A stretch of DNA of 64,000 bases, taken from assembly GCA_947568835.1 (NCBI GenBank), contig OX387606.1, forward strand, positions 4,092,001 through 4,156,000. Reading direction: 5' to 3'. Positions 1-13,400 of this stretch are shown one piece after another (the stretch's first letter is position 1; each line of letters begins with the position of its first letter). The notes below the pieces were generated by a model. The model searched no databases and was not told the DNA's origin. It saw nothing but the letters and a program-made list of their open reading frames with translations. The translations under genes were made by a program, and so were the position numbers. The stretch is from Protonemura montana. Lineage: Eukaryota > Arthropoda > Insecta > Plecoptera > Nemouridae.

Positions 1-3000
1 CCGACCCGAATAGCATTGACCGCAAAAAGTAATTCCATTCAGGAAAGCACACTTTTGATTTTTACGTCTACTAAATAAATAAAAAAAGTGAGGTCATGTG
101 AATGGACTTTCGGTGAGTCTCGATGACAGCAATGATCCCATAAAAGTGGGGAGCATCATATAGGCGATAGCCGGCCCGGCAGCGGCGAGTCCAAATGCAG
201 TTTAAGGACGCTATGCTCCGCCGTTTCGATTCAATTTCCGGTGTTGGTCATCGTGACATCATCGACGTCGTCCTCCCGGTTCCCGATGACAGCGAGTGTA
301 GAGAGCGCGGTGATAAACTCGACCGCGGAATGATACACATTTGGTTCGGAAGGCCGCGCGCGGACTTTGGAACTCGGTGAGCTTTCGAACGATTCACGGA
401 CATGATGTGGGGGAGGAGGGGGCAACACACAACGCGTCGCGTGAACATGCAGACGTCGGATTGATGATTCAATTACGATTCCCGCGCTGCGTTTTGATTG
501 GCATAAACATGGCGGTCTGTGAGTTCGAAACATCGCTTGACGAGGGGACATTGCCGCTGTTTGATGGGCTTGTACTCGAACTGGTGCGAGCTACATTATC
601 GAGATGTAGGGATTGTGATGTCTCCATGGAAGCAATTCTGTAGTTGGTGATGCAATCGCGAGATCACAGCAGATGTCAAGTGCAGTGCACCTATCATTTT
701 TTTGTTCAAACAAAGCTTTCTATAATAAAATAAATGTTTGTCCTGTCTACGATGACGAGTAAAACAAATCGCAGCAGCAGCAGCAGCAGAAGCACTGTTT
801 TCTCTGATCAAAACGTCATGAAATATTACTTCATCTCTCTGTTCATGTAAGTTCTCCCTTATCTTGAAGTTCACAGCCGAGTAAACTTTACGATTCGGCT
901 TCTCTTAAAAGAGACTCGCCGAAGACGCTGGCTGCTAGTTGTTGTCGACGTCGCGACGTCAGAAGCACGCCACCGTTGCCTTGTGTTTCGCTAACAATGC
1001 CGGCAACAATGTCAAAGACAAACAGTCAAACGCAGTGCCCCTCACCCCCGTCCCGTCCCGTTCAACCGTGCACGTTCTGCGTGGTTCCAGGAACGCCGAA
1101 CGTCCCGTTTCTTACACTCCGAATGCTGATTCATTTCTGATGGGCTTCGCAATGCCACACTCGTGTACACAACGCGAATGGCTGCGGAGCCCCGTGTAAC
1201 TCCTGGAAAAATTTCCATAAAAATGACAAAACAAGATGTAATTGGACGGAGAAAAGATAATAATGAAAAGGAGAACTAGGTGGAAAAAATGGGTGGAAGG
1301 AGATGTGTTTTTTTTTTTCTTAAGATTGGCTGAATGCTAATTTTAGAGTCAAGTCAAGTCTATAAAGAAGAAGGAAAAAAATTGTTCAGACAGGCTAGAA
1401 ATGTAGGGTTGAATTTTTTATTTATTTCGCATGAAGTGGCTCCAATGGAAAAGTTTGGAATGCGAAAGAAAACTTAATTAAACAAGCTGAGAGCACGGAA
1501 GGAAAGCTTATGTTAACCGCAAAAAAAAGCCGTATTGGACTGTCCGCACGGAGGATTCGGGGAAAGGGGAAACGGGCCAAACTCTTTTCCCATTTCGTAT
1601 TTCACCAAGACTTTGGTTGACAACAGTGCATGCTGGGAGAGACAGTTTGCAATTAGCAGTCACTTAATCATCATCAATACGTAGGGAGTGCAGCGCCTTG
1701 TTAGAGTTACAAGAGTTGACCACAAGGCGTCGATAGGCCCGCTCATCTGTCAGAATCCGTGGACAGCGACGCTCCCCCTTCCCCTCACCATCACCCAAGA
1801 TAAGGGAGGGATCTAGACGACAAAAAGCCGAGCCGAAGATGAACACTATAACACACAACAAACGGATGGTGTCAGCGCAAGGAAGGATGAAGAATTGGAG
1901 ATCATTTGGAAAAAGCTCACGAACTATTTCGACTATGATTTTCTAAAGAAGCCAAGAGCGGAAAGAGAAAGAGAGTTTGTCACATTGAATTTGGTGACAG
2001 TTGTAGTTTGTTATATTTGACTGGTTCTGGTTCCGTTCAAAGCCGCACAACCCCCATAGCATATTAATTATTGCCCGAGACTTGCCGACATCATTAATCA
2101 TCATCGTGCGTCTCGCAAAGTTTGCCATCGATGCTTTTAATCTCCGAAAGTTTGAGCTAATTCTAGAAAATTAAAACTTATTTGATGAAAAGTTTCTTGA
2201 GTTCCGCGTGAACACGGCTGATAATTTGAGCAAGAGAAAATTGGACGGTGAAAATGTTCGATCTTGTAAAACTCAATAAATATGAATCAACGCGATAGAC
2301 GCTAAATAAAAAGTAAAAATAATTGTTATCCTGATTGAAAAAAAGGCAACAAATTATAGAAAATTGTATTCATATATTCAATTAGTGGCGGAGCGAATTT
2401 GGTAATTACCATTGAGTTATATTCCCAGTACAATTACCATTTTCCAATTCGAAAGATGACGGCTTAGTCATCACATATAGCCGCGCACGAAGATTGCGCC
2501 CCAAGCCAGGCAATCACTGTAACTCGGTTAGCATATGAAGTTATAGCTCGATATCGTTTGTTGCCCCTGTAATTGGTAATTTGATTCTGCTGGCTCCACT
2601 GCAGCCCCTAGCGGTGAAAACACAGAGCTCACACAGAGCCAACCCTGCAAGCTCACCGATATGTCCGCATGGATCGCTATAATTTGGCCAATTTAAAAAA
2701 AAAAATGAACCTCAGCTCTGATTTCAACATTATTTTCCGAGTCTCGATATTAAAACTGAACTTTGAAGCAATCGAGGCTTTTACTATATACTCTTTGTTC
2801 ATTTTGATCAATTCCTATACCTGAAGGGACAGCAGAAAAATACGAAAGCGATTACAAAAGAAACGGAAACGATTTGATTAGGAAGTAGCCCATTTTGGTA
2901 TCGAATGGCCAGATGTTTGCTCGAACACGAGGCTACACGACAATAATTCGCACCGCGAAAATAGCGGCCTGCGGTGCGAATTTGACGCGGTCAATTGAAC

Positions 3001-4649
3001 GGTATGATTGCGTCAGAGTCCGATGGTAGCTCTGTGCGGTGACGAAATGGTTTGGGGCTCGGGTTCGGCTGCAGACCGTGGCAGCTGTCTGTCTCCGTTA
3101 ACCCTCATAATATTCAGCCCAGTGCCCGGCGAGAATAGCGCATGATGGAATTGTATGACAGGGGATGAAATCTGTCAGCTTGACAAAGAAACGTTTTGAA
3201 TATACTACAATGCATTTGTAGGGGTTATTTTATTTGTGTTCATATTTCATATTTTTTTATCGATCGCTTAGCGTCTGGTTGTGGTATACTAAATTACTAA
3301 CCTACCGTATTACAAGTTTTTTTTTTGTAAATCTCTATTGCCCACGGGCTTGCTACAAATTTTGTACATGGGTTATTAAACCTTTTTGAAAGGATTTCCT
3401 TGTAAAAATATTAAAATGTGTTGTAACAAAAGTTCTCCGGGTCACTCGAGATACGTAAAGATCTGCTTGTTACTATGCTTTTGGTACAGAAAGTTGCGAA
3501 CTGCATCTAAATATTTCGTTAAAAATCATATCGTGAGAACAACTCGTATTGAGTCCACAAAAACGGAGATAAGTTTAAGGGGCATATTTCTTCAACCAAC
3601 ATATTTCTCTGACAAAAAACACCAAAATGTCTTCTGCTGGTTTAGAGGGGGCTCCACTATCATCAGTCAATAAACATTTATATCTACAGCCTTCCACAGA
3701 GAGACATACGGAAATGAAACCCCAACACAACTATTTTGTAAATACAATGTATCAACCACGACCAGATAATTCCGGTGTTTACGCCTACAAGTTAAATAGG
3801 GGTTGAATCCAATTCGGGACGGGTTGAAATTTATACGCATTTCGTATTACGCAGATAAGGGTGGTTAGTGATAGCTATTTCAACATGAGCGCACAGCCGG
3901 GGTAGACGATGTAGTGGCATTCCCACCAAAAAACTCCGTTCTATTGGTATTTGATCTCTTAAAAAAAAAAATGCTTCCTGAAATAAAAATATGAAAAGTA
4001 TGTTTATCCATTTCGCCAAGTGACAAGTTCTTGAATTCTGGTCCATCCTGTAACTTCACCGCCGGATAGGAGTATCGCGTTACGCGATGAGCAAACAGGG
4101 GTGGCATGCTCGAGCAAATCTCGCGACGCCGCCGCCGTGTGTCAATTTTTTACCAGTCCGACGCGCCCGGTGTTTGTAACAAATTTCTTTGGTGCGCGAG
4201 GTTCTTGCGGTTGCTTTCTTTACGGTGTTTCATTTTTGAGTGACACGAGGTCGGCACTTCCGACTTGCGCTGTGCAACAGCCTGCATGGCTTGCAGTTGC
4301 AGTTTAGCCTACACATGCACCAAGGGTAGCGTCGGGGGTGGGCGGGGGAGGTGACGAGACACACAGCGAGACGTATGAGAGTGTCATATTCATTTTTAGT
4401 TTTGGTGGGTGGCACGTTTGTAATTACTCAAAGAGTCAATGAGAACCTAACAGAAGTATGGGATAAAAACGTTTCTGAAAATAAAATTGACAGATCTTGT
4501 GGCTGGCACCCATGCTAAGCGTGCAAGGCTTGATTTTTTTTTCATCTTTTCCACTTTGGTAATTCATTTAAAACTTTCAGGCACAACATTTTCTTCAAAT
4601 TTCCTATTTTGTTCTTCAAAAGCTTAAAAGTGCCAAAACAAATTCCTAA
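1..4649. other. Non-coding, no gene seen
   Basis: Only short open frames with no recognisable family. It contains the (CAG)6 run, one copy of the 14-bp palindrome GACGTCGCGACGTC (947-960), and several TAATTAC words at 2400-2580. Nothing else can be supported. Confidence 0.6.
772..789 (+). repeat. (CAG)6 microsatellite
   Basis: Six perfect CAG units, followed by AAG. It is outside any supported gene. Confidence 0.9.
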
Positions 4650-4930
4650 GTATGTGCAGCGTCCTCCCTTGGGTAAAAGTGGCGCTCAGAACTTTGCAAG
4701 GAGTCTGCCACTCTCTGGCTTCGGCGACTCTCTGTGCCTGTCAGTGTCACGTGACAACATCTCCCTCGAGATCGCAGAGACGCTCTCAATATGGCGTCGA
4801 TCGGTCGCAGCCTTGCCCGGGCCCACCGCAGTCTGGTTGCTCGCAGCGGGAACGCGCGTTAACGCCCTCCCCGGGAGACCGTGTTTAGGTTTCCGGGACT
4901 CGGGGAGAGACAACAAGTCGAGGAACCACG
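4650..4930. promoter_or_regulatory. CpG-rich island with GTCACGTGAC palindrome
   Basis: A GC-rich block in AT-rich surroundings. At 4746-4755 it holds the perfect 10-bp palindrome GTCACGTGAC, an E-box of the kind bound by USF/MITF/TFE-class bHLH-zip factors. A 23-codon ORF with a fair start context lies at 4791-4862 (beginning MASIGRSLAR, Arg-rich and Glu/Asp-free). This could be a promoter and short first exon, but no transcript evidence or consensus donor supports it. Confidence 0.25.
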
Positions 4931-7900
4931 TGGTGGCTTGGAAACATGGATATTGTAGGAATTCGACTGGATGGAAACCATTCCCTGGCTGGTAATAGAA
5001 AATGCCAATTATACCTTTTGAGTTCGGTTATATTTTCAAATAAGTGTATTAGATTCTTAGTTTAGTTCAGGGTCTTGGTTGAATTCTCGGTGCTAGTACA
5101 TACATGAACTTACAGTATTTCTGCAATGCAGGCTTTCTATCTTATATGAGATCATAAAAGCACATGTCAAAAGTGCTGTAACTACATCTTATAAAGTAAC
5201 CCATTACTCAACGTTGCAAGGGTTTACTACCCTTATGTAATGTCTTCGAATAATACCTATTTATTCCAGCAACTGACAAATAAAATTGTTTACTTTCTCA
5301 GGATAGCATTTGCTAAAATAACGCGTATCAAATTTTAAGTGGTGACTTAGTTTGTAGTGAAGCCCGTCTATATGCGTGCGTCGTAACATGTAGTTTACGA
5401 CAGTCAGCGCTCCTGGTGGCGGGGGGAGTAATGACTCTGCTGGAAGGGGAAGAGATCGGCTTACCTTAGTTTCCCTTGGCGATCGTAAAGACACCAGGAT
5501 ACCGACCAACTTCTAATAAACGTGGACATCTTTAGACTAGAAAATTGTGCATTTATCTACTTTTTATTATTGGAGGGCGACTCTCTTAAAAAAATGCACG
5601 AAACGATAAAACGAATCGAGTTCGCGCAGACACATATCGTCAAGCGACATGAAATGAATTAATTTTATTTTAATAGCTTGGTGTATTTTTGAAGAGAGCG
5701 CCATGTTGTTTTCTTAATTTTGTCCCGAGATCTTAGCGAAGACTGCAGCGATAAACGGGCTTCGCGAGTTCAGACATTCTCCGAACTCCAACTCTTGGTC
5801 ACATATGCTCGCCCGTTTTCAAGACTGCTTCGTTCTTGCAGATATTTTGACAAAAACTTGTTTGATGCCGTTGGTGAATTTCTTGGCAAAATAATCTCAC
5901 CTTGTCGCCCAGAACACATGCGATATCTAATGAGCAGAAAGTACCACAGAACACTCCTCAATGGCCTCAAACATGATGATAAATCCAGAGGTCTTCGGGT
6001 CACAGACAGACAGAAAATAATCGATCGCGCTCTTTCGGCATTGCCATACAACATGAGTGGTTGCTGGATTTTAGCCTTAGCCCAATTACAGAAGTGATTA
6101 CCTGATGAAGTTGCAATTAGTATTATGCCATTACCCAAGACATTAATAAGTGCGGACTGAGTGGTCGACATGGTCAGAAAACTCTGGATATTGCAGACCA
6201 TTGTCGAGCACCAGTTCTGCATGTCCTTTCTTTCTCACCTAGTATTGCTTACATGGCCGTACCTTTATAATACCGAAAAGAGCCAGGGGAGCATTTTAAC
6301 TTCGTCTCTTAGCTACCAACGTCATCGGCTGCGACAATTGAAACTGCATTAGACTGCATTAGTAAAATTCCGGACACGGCGAGTGGTGCAAAAACTTACT
6401 GGCACTTGTTATGTGGATAATGGAGGTTTGCACCGATGGGTATGTACATGCAATTGGGTCATGGGTGTGAGTGCATTTCGGTGGTTGGGTTTCGAGTATC
6501 GACTAGAGTGCCGTTAGGGTCGCTGTAAGCGATCGGTAAAAGCATTGGCGGGAAAAGGAGGTAATGAGACCATTAGGGATGCTTAACTGAAACTTATTGA
6601 CACGTTTCAGCGATATTTTTGATAAAATATTTACCTTCTTATGTTGGTTGAGAAGCCAAAACACAGACTACCTATGTTCGGTAAGAAATGTTGTTATCAT
6701 ACGCAAAGTACCATGTATTTGTAAAGTTGGAAAGGCCAGATAGCATTTCTCAGTCTTTCTATAATGAAGTTCATTCGGTTTTCCACCCGTCCTTATCATG
6801 AACTCGACTCGTACTTTCTTAACGGAAAACGAGCGAGCATCTTGTGCGATAGTGCAAGCGATTTATGTGCGACCAGTTTTCTGGAGAGCAATTTTCTTGG
6901 TCGCTTTTTCCAGGACGAGCGTTCCGCAACGTGGCAGTATTTAGACGTGTTCCTGAGTAACATAGGTAGATGTACATTAAATGTCTGTACCTCTCTCTTC
7001 ATTATTGCCAATAGAATTGTTCTCCTGTCGAACGATAACATATTGCAAGTGCCGAGTCGCCGGGTCTAATTCACTTCAGGAATATATACATCGCAAACTC
7101 TCACGAACAGAATCGCAAAATGGGACCGGTACATCGACGATGTGATGTCAGCGATCTCGGCCATGTTGGAGATAGGACAACTGCATTAGACTCGATAAAA
7201 ATAGCATTATTTACTTTTTTTATGAAAATGAAACGTACCTGCATTGTTTAATTCAAGTACCAGCACGATTCATGTTTACCAACATCGAAAATGCACGACT
7301 ATATCATATCCGACGAGGGAAAATAATTGCATTTTGTCCTGAAACCAATGCTCCGTGGCTAATTTAATTAACTTTAGTTGGCTTAGAAGCCAATCAAAAA
7401 ATCTGCACCAGATAGATACTAATAACGATGAGCCCACAATTACCATTCGTTAAAAAGGTCAAATCGTATGAAATCTCCCCCAACTTTTCCACCAACAGAA
7501 ATGAAAATTAAAAGGGTTGGCTTTCCCCAGCCGCTCGAATACAATGCAGTAACGATGAGCATTTACAGATTGAAGCCTTCAATTCGCGTCCGGTTCCGGG
7601 CTAGATTTGATACGGGGGTCTCCCGTTTAAACGCGTACCCCGCGGGATGGTACATACAGTGACGTCATAAGCTTTCCAGTCCATTGTCAACCTTATAATC
7701 AATTACGTCAGCTAGAAAACAATGGTACACACGACGGGGTGTTGGTGATTAATCGAGCAACAGCTAAATGCTGTCGAGCTATGCGACTAGCGACTAGTGT
7801 ATGGTAACAGATGTCCCACCCATCAATCAGAGTAGGGCGCTCGCTAACTTCGCGCGAACTTCGGTGCATGCGTAGCTTTTGGTGTCACGTTGGCACGTCG

Positions 7901-7965
7901 CGTCTCTAGCAAAGATAACGTGTTATCCCACGGTGCAGTCGTATTGTCGACTGCCATTGGGGTGT

Positions 7966-7998
<33 letters not shown>
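7966..7998 (+). repeat. Poly-G tract, 33 G
   Basis: An uninterrupted run of 33 G, the longest in the window. The same tract makes artificial poly-Gly and poly-Pro frames on the two strands, neither of which I call as genes. Length in an assembly may be unreliable for such runs. Confidence 0.95.
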
Positions 7999-7999
<1 letters not shown>

Positions 8000-9731
8000 G
8001 CATTCTCACCCTAAATTCCCATGGTTTTTCTGACTTGGTCGCGCATTTGCAGCGGTTACATTCTCTGTACTGTTCTGCTATTTTAATTCGAAATACCTTG
8101 GGCACAAAAGCATGAAAGCCACACCAGCGAGCGCCGGAAATTCACTGCTAGATCAAAAGATTTTCCTCCTGGGGATATTTTCCAGTTTACCTATTCGCCC
8201 CTTTTCTCCGAGTCATGAAACTTCTCTGCTCTCTGTGTTAAGCAAATGTTTGCTCAAAATCTAAAGAACATTCGGTAGATAGATGAGCTGTATTTAAATA
8301 ACTACAGCAATAAAGCATAGTCGTAGAATAATATCCTAGGTTGCAAGGAGAGAGGGTGGCTGTCAGCTATTTCAGAGGGAAGCGACGTTATCGTCGGCTC
8401 CAGACTCATTGCTCTGACGTAGTGGCTGCTACTCATACGCTAATGGCATGCTAAATATATTCAAGTATGCAGAAATAGTCAGGTTTTTACACATGGATAC
8501 ATGAGCAATGATAAAGTACTTGTCAGGCTCGGTTATTTTGATCCAAACGCATGAAATAGGCTTTCCAAAGGGACGCGTAAACGTAATGTGGAATGGCTAA
8601 GCGTGAGGATGATTTTTTTTTTGGTGGGTTTCGAAGAGGCGCCACAATTCACGGTCGGTTTTTTTTTTAGCTTTCCTCCGCGGAAATGAAAAATGAGGCA
8701 TGCGTGATGATTTGAATATCAATGCAATCGGACTGCACGCTCATAGACAGGTATGATAGGCTCCTGATACGTCGTCGATATGACCAGTACGAAAATGCAA
8801 AGCGAAAATTATTCATAAGATTATTTAAGTTCGTCGCAATAGTGGAGAATGGAATTTCATCGAATCGTTTTTCTTACTTTTCATGTATTTTTTTAAAATA
8901 ATTTCTGTCTAGAAATGCATTGTACTGTTATTGGACTTTCGGTCTGTAAAGTGGGAAAAAAATCATGACTCACAAAGTACAAAGACTCAATAACGAGGAC
9001 ATTTTTTTTCCAGACTGGGGACAGAAGAAAATTTGGCCGACAAACAAAATATAATATCTACCGTAAGTAAAGTCCCAAATTGGCTCATTTCCAAAGAGCT
9101 ATTCGAGATGTTATGATCTTGAACGGGCACCGTACGAACACACTGCCTCCATACATTCCACGGCAGCCAGCTATTCAAGTGTTTCGCCATGTTTGTGAAT
9201 AGCCCACGGTCGAGTTACTCTCTTATTTTGTCTCTGCCCACACATTGTCCTCATATACTAGACTAGCATTATATGCCTATACGCAAAGGAAATTGTGCAT
9301 TTTTTGGCCCGTGCCACTGGGGTGACATAAAAATCCCACTGCGTAAACCAGTTACACTCATGACAATATCATTCAATGTTTCCAGTCTAGTTTAAAAAAG
9401 GCGTGAAAAAAAAGTCGTTCCAAATCGGCGGGAGTTCGATCCAAAGCGCTGTAACGAGTTTGGAAGATTATGGAACTACATAACAACTAAGTAAGTGAGA
9501 ATATAAAATACTTTCAAGGGCATTTATACATTTCAAAGTACATTTCATTGGTGCAGACAATCCTTTAGGGGGGCATGTACGCTTTTAGGAACCTATGCGC
9601 AGCTCGTGAGGGCTGCTGAGTTAATCCCATAATTGGAGGCGTCATTACAGGAATTCAATTTGCGCGCTTGATTCCCGCAGTAAATATCGAGTGAAATTGC
9701 CGGGCTGTGGGCATCATTTGTTGGGTGGTGC

Positions 9732-9764
9732 GGGGGGGGGGGGGGGGGGGGGGGGGGAGGGGGG
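9732..9764 (+). repeat. Poly-G tract, 26 G then A then G6
   Basis: 26 uninterrupted G followed by A and six G. It has the same sense as the tract at 7966. Confidence 0.95.
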
Positions 9765-10239
9765 CTACGTTAGTAATGACCATGTGCCCGCTTATTCCGA
9801 AACGAGGGAACAGTGCAAGCCGCAAGTTCACTTTGTGGCTGCCACTTCGATTTGTCTCCAATCGAAGAAGCAGCGACCCCAACACACAGGTCTAACTATT
9901 ATTTATTACTACTAATTTGTTCCACCGATTAATTAATTAAGTCTTGCTATTAGATTTGTAAGACCAATGCGTGTCAGCCGCTGGGTTTCATAAATCAGAA
10001 TAATGCCAGTGCTTTTAGTTTACGTTGATGTCAATTCCGATACACATTTGTCTGTTGAATTTTGAAAGCTCCGTGTTTCTATAGCTCCCAGCCCCAACTT
10101 TTACTTGTTACAAACGAAACGAAAGAACACAGGTGCACAGCAAGACAATTCCTCCCACGGTTTAAATGTTGGGCTACACAGTTTTTAGTTTCTACACATC
10201 CGCACACATAAAACATATTCCACACCGCATAATAATGGC

Positions 10240-10400
10240 TTTATTTCCCGGATTAAACATTGCTTCGGGAGCCGCAACGCTTCCCGAATCCGCGGGCTAT
10301 CATTTAAACATAAATGCAAACTGACATAATTTTACAGTTGGATTACCAACATAAAAGCGCTTTACGAATAACGTCAGGATGGATTAAAAATTATTTATAA
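10240..10400. promoter_or_regulatory. Cluster of GGATTA homeodomain-type sites
   Basis: Three GGATTA words (10250-10255, 10340-10345, 10381-10386) fall within 137 bp, with TTTATT and TTATTTATAAAT words between. GGATTA is the core bound by K50 homeodomains of the Otx/Bicoid class. One such word per strand pair is expected every 2 kb, so the cluster is notable but could be chance. Confidence 0.2.
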
Positions 10401-13400
10401 ATCCAGGCTCTATCTGTAATTTGAGCCGGGTCGGATAAGAGTAAAACACCTGATGCTATATGGGGAGCAGCAGCCACTGACTGGCCATGCATCCAGACGC
10501 GAGGCTTTCTCGCGGGCTCGCTTTAAGCTAGGATGTATGTGCACCCTGATTATTGATTCATTATTAATAACCATCCATTAGGCTTGAGCGGGGAGCGGGA
10601 AAGGGGTCTGGAGCTAGGGCTGTAAGGGTGTTTTTGGGACGAAGGGGGCTCTGCTCTGGTAATGACTCTTTGTGGTCGAGTAGCGTGGTCGCGTAAAAGG
10701 GGTATTCGGTATCAAACGAGCGGGAAACCACTCGCGCCACGCCGTCGCTAGCCGAGGTGTGTATAAACACACAGAAAATGCCGCGGCCTTTTGCGCAGAA
10801 AGCCGGTCATTCTTGTACAAAAAGAATTGAACACCCGCGTGGAGAGGCGTAATGGCTGTGTAATTTTAATGCACGACATTAGGGAGTAAAAATCTGTTGA
10901 TCCTTTTGTGAGTTCAACGAAATTCTCGCCGATTTATCGCGTTTTAGCAGCGCTAAAGGGTGCGTTGGAACAGTGTTTGATAGCACAGTTTCGATGTTAA
11001 TGCGGCTTGTCTTGCGACGCGCGCGATTTTGGAATGTCGTTAGGTCGAAGCCGTTTTCGACGGCTGTGTACAGAGTAGAGGGTAGCTCTGGGCGACGGCT
11101 AGAGGACGACATAAAGACGCCTGAAAGCGTTGGGGTGGCTCGCAGAGGAGAACGAATAAAAGACCGAGACGAAGCTGTATGAACGGCATTACTGTCTTGA
11201 GATGCCAGATTGAGACGATCGGGCAAGTGGAGGCTCCATGGCTTGCTCTTACGGTTCCTCTCGCTAACTTTCATACTCGTGCAGCTACTTCCACGGTGCT
11301 ATTCGGTGGTAACACGTGTTCGGGACGACCAAGTTTTCCCACAGTGTTGTTAAATTTAAGTGCAGGGGTAGTATGATGGGGGGAAAGAATCATGGTAAGT
11401 AACGTTTCGGTAACATGTGGTGATCACAAGAAATGCAACAGTTTCTTACGTACGTCAAGGTATGGTAATCAAGTTATATGCCCCAACTTAAACATTTTCG
11501 AAACTGAGCGAGTGAGAGAGGATAACAGGAGACAGGTTTATATTTTCTGTTCAGCCATGTAGTGTGGTTCTTGGACGAAGGAAAGTTCTCCCCTAAAAAC
11601 AGGCTGAGAATTGAAGTGTATACGGTCAAGACAGGCTGGCTGCTCCCAAAATTCGACAAAAGCAACTGCACAACGACATCAAATATAAATCACTCTGCGA
11701 TAAAAGGTGAGAACGGCATCACGTGACGATCAAAGTTCGTCGCTTATTGATTCCTAAACAACGGATTTTCTCTGTGAGATTTTCTCCGAACGTCGTCCAA
11801 TTGGCGCAGAGTTTTCCAGGCGAGCTAGCGAATCTGATGTATTATTGAGGAGGTGGAAAACCTCAAAGCCGGAGACGGATGTGCAGAGAGCGAACACGTT
11901 GTGCGTGAGCACGTCACCAGGCGAACACGCACGCGCGTTTTAACGTGTGTCGCCGAACCTGTCAAACTTCGGGTGCGATTAGCGATGCAAATCTTTAATT
12001 ACGTTCATCCCTATAGCTTGTAACGTACTCTGGCATTGTCCTCTGTTTCTTTGCGAAGGATTACTCTGGGAAAATGTTAGTAAAGACATATCTTAATCCT
12101 CTTGCAAGGAAATCTGTTTCAATGTGCTTTGTTCCTGGGAAATAATAACGAGCTTTTCCGTTAAGCCAACTTAATTTCACTCATCTCGTGGGTTTTCTTT
12201 CAGCGACTCGGAGACTTGTGTTACATAATTGAACGCCAGCTCAAAAAAGACGCTTTTGGCTTTCTGCTACCTTGACTCATGCAAGTCTCCGGCTGACTTT
12301 AGATTACACTCAGTTTCTCTTTGAAAGGAAAAAGCGAAAGAAAAGTTTACAGGGAACTGCCACACATAGGTAGCCTTCATTTTTTATAATCTTAGAAAAT
12401 GAACGGCGAATATTTTTCGCTTCTCTATTCAAGTTTTCTGTTCAAAAAAATATGAAAGGCGAAAAACGCTGCCGCTTATTTTTTGTTGAGGCACATCAAA
12501 TATACTTCATCCTCGTTGCTGTGCGGTAAACGCAGAAACGACCCTTATAGTTTTATCCAAACGTAAAACAAGTAGTATAACTCTAAATTATCTTGGTAAC
12601 CGCGTCTGTGCCATAAAGAGGACCCCGACGCGACAGCGAAACTGTGTACCTCGGGGCAGCAAAGTACAGGACAAGACGTATGCTCCTAAAAGCATTGCGC
12701 GGTACTTGCCTGAGAAGGGGCTACTTGGTTCAAGTTTCTGTCTTCATTAAGAATATAAGAGCGGGTACAAATCACAATTACTCCAAAAAGAACACTTTTA
12801 AGATAAACACTTTGTTATTGAACTTAACAGCCTCGCTGGTGTTTTACGATTTCTGTTGGCTTATATACTATTGAGGCGAGTTAGTTTCCTAAATATTTCA
12901 ATGTGTAGCAATAATCAACTTCGATTTTTCTTTGTAATTCTGATTGAGCTTAGAATCGAAAGCTTTTAGCGTCGATTAATCATGTCTATACCCCGGCTGA
13001 GCAATGTCTTTATTGTGTCGACGTTCTTCACGACTTCACATTTCCAGCGTCGAGGTTTGCAGTAAGGGCCAACGCGGCGCCATGCTCTACGTCAAAGCAA
13101 ACGTTGATCCATCTTAAAGCGGAACCAGAACGAGTGCGTAATTGTTGCTAATGGCGTCGCGCGTATTTCCAAGCTCGCTCGAACACGCATGGAAATAAAA
13201 CGCACATTTTACAACAACAAAGGGAAAATGATCAAACATATTTTCAACACTCAGGTGCACTGGCAACTTCTTGGCATGGTGTGAGAATTAAAAGGTGGTT
13301 TCATCGTGAAAATATTCTAGCTGGAAATCCCTGAAAAGCTTCTTTCACAAGATATGGAATTAATGGATTGTTGATTGGAAATTCACTCTGCCGTTTAGCG

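Noticed and set aside
1243-1261. A 19-mer close to miR-184 (TGGACGGAGAA then AAGATAAT).
   Set aside because: 16 of 19 bases agree, but no opposing arm that could fold a precursor hairpin lies within 100 bp on either side.
4609-4995. 128-codon plus frame across the CpG-rich island.
   Set aside because: Start is not ATG; openness is explained by GC-rich composition.
7879-8115. Poly-Gly and poly-Pro proteins across the 33-G tract.
   Set aside because: Produced by the homopolymer itself in all frames.
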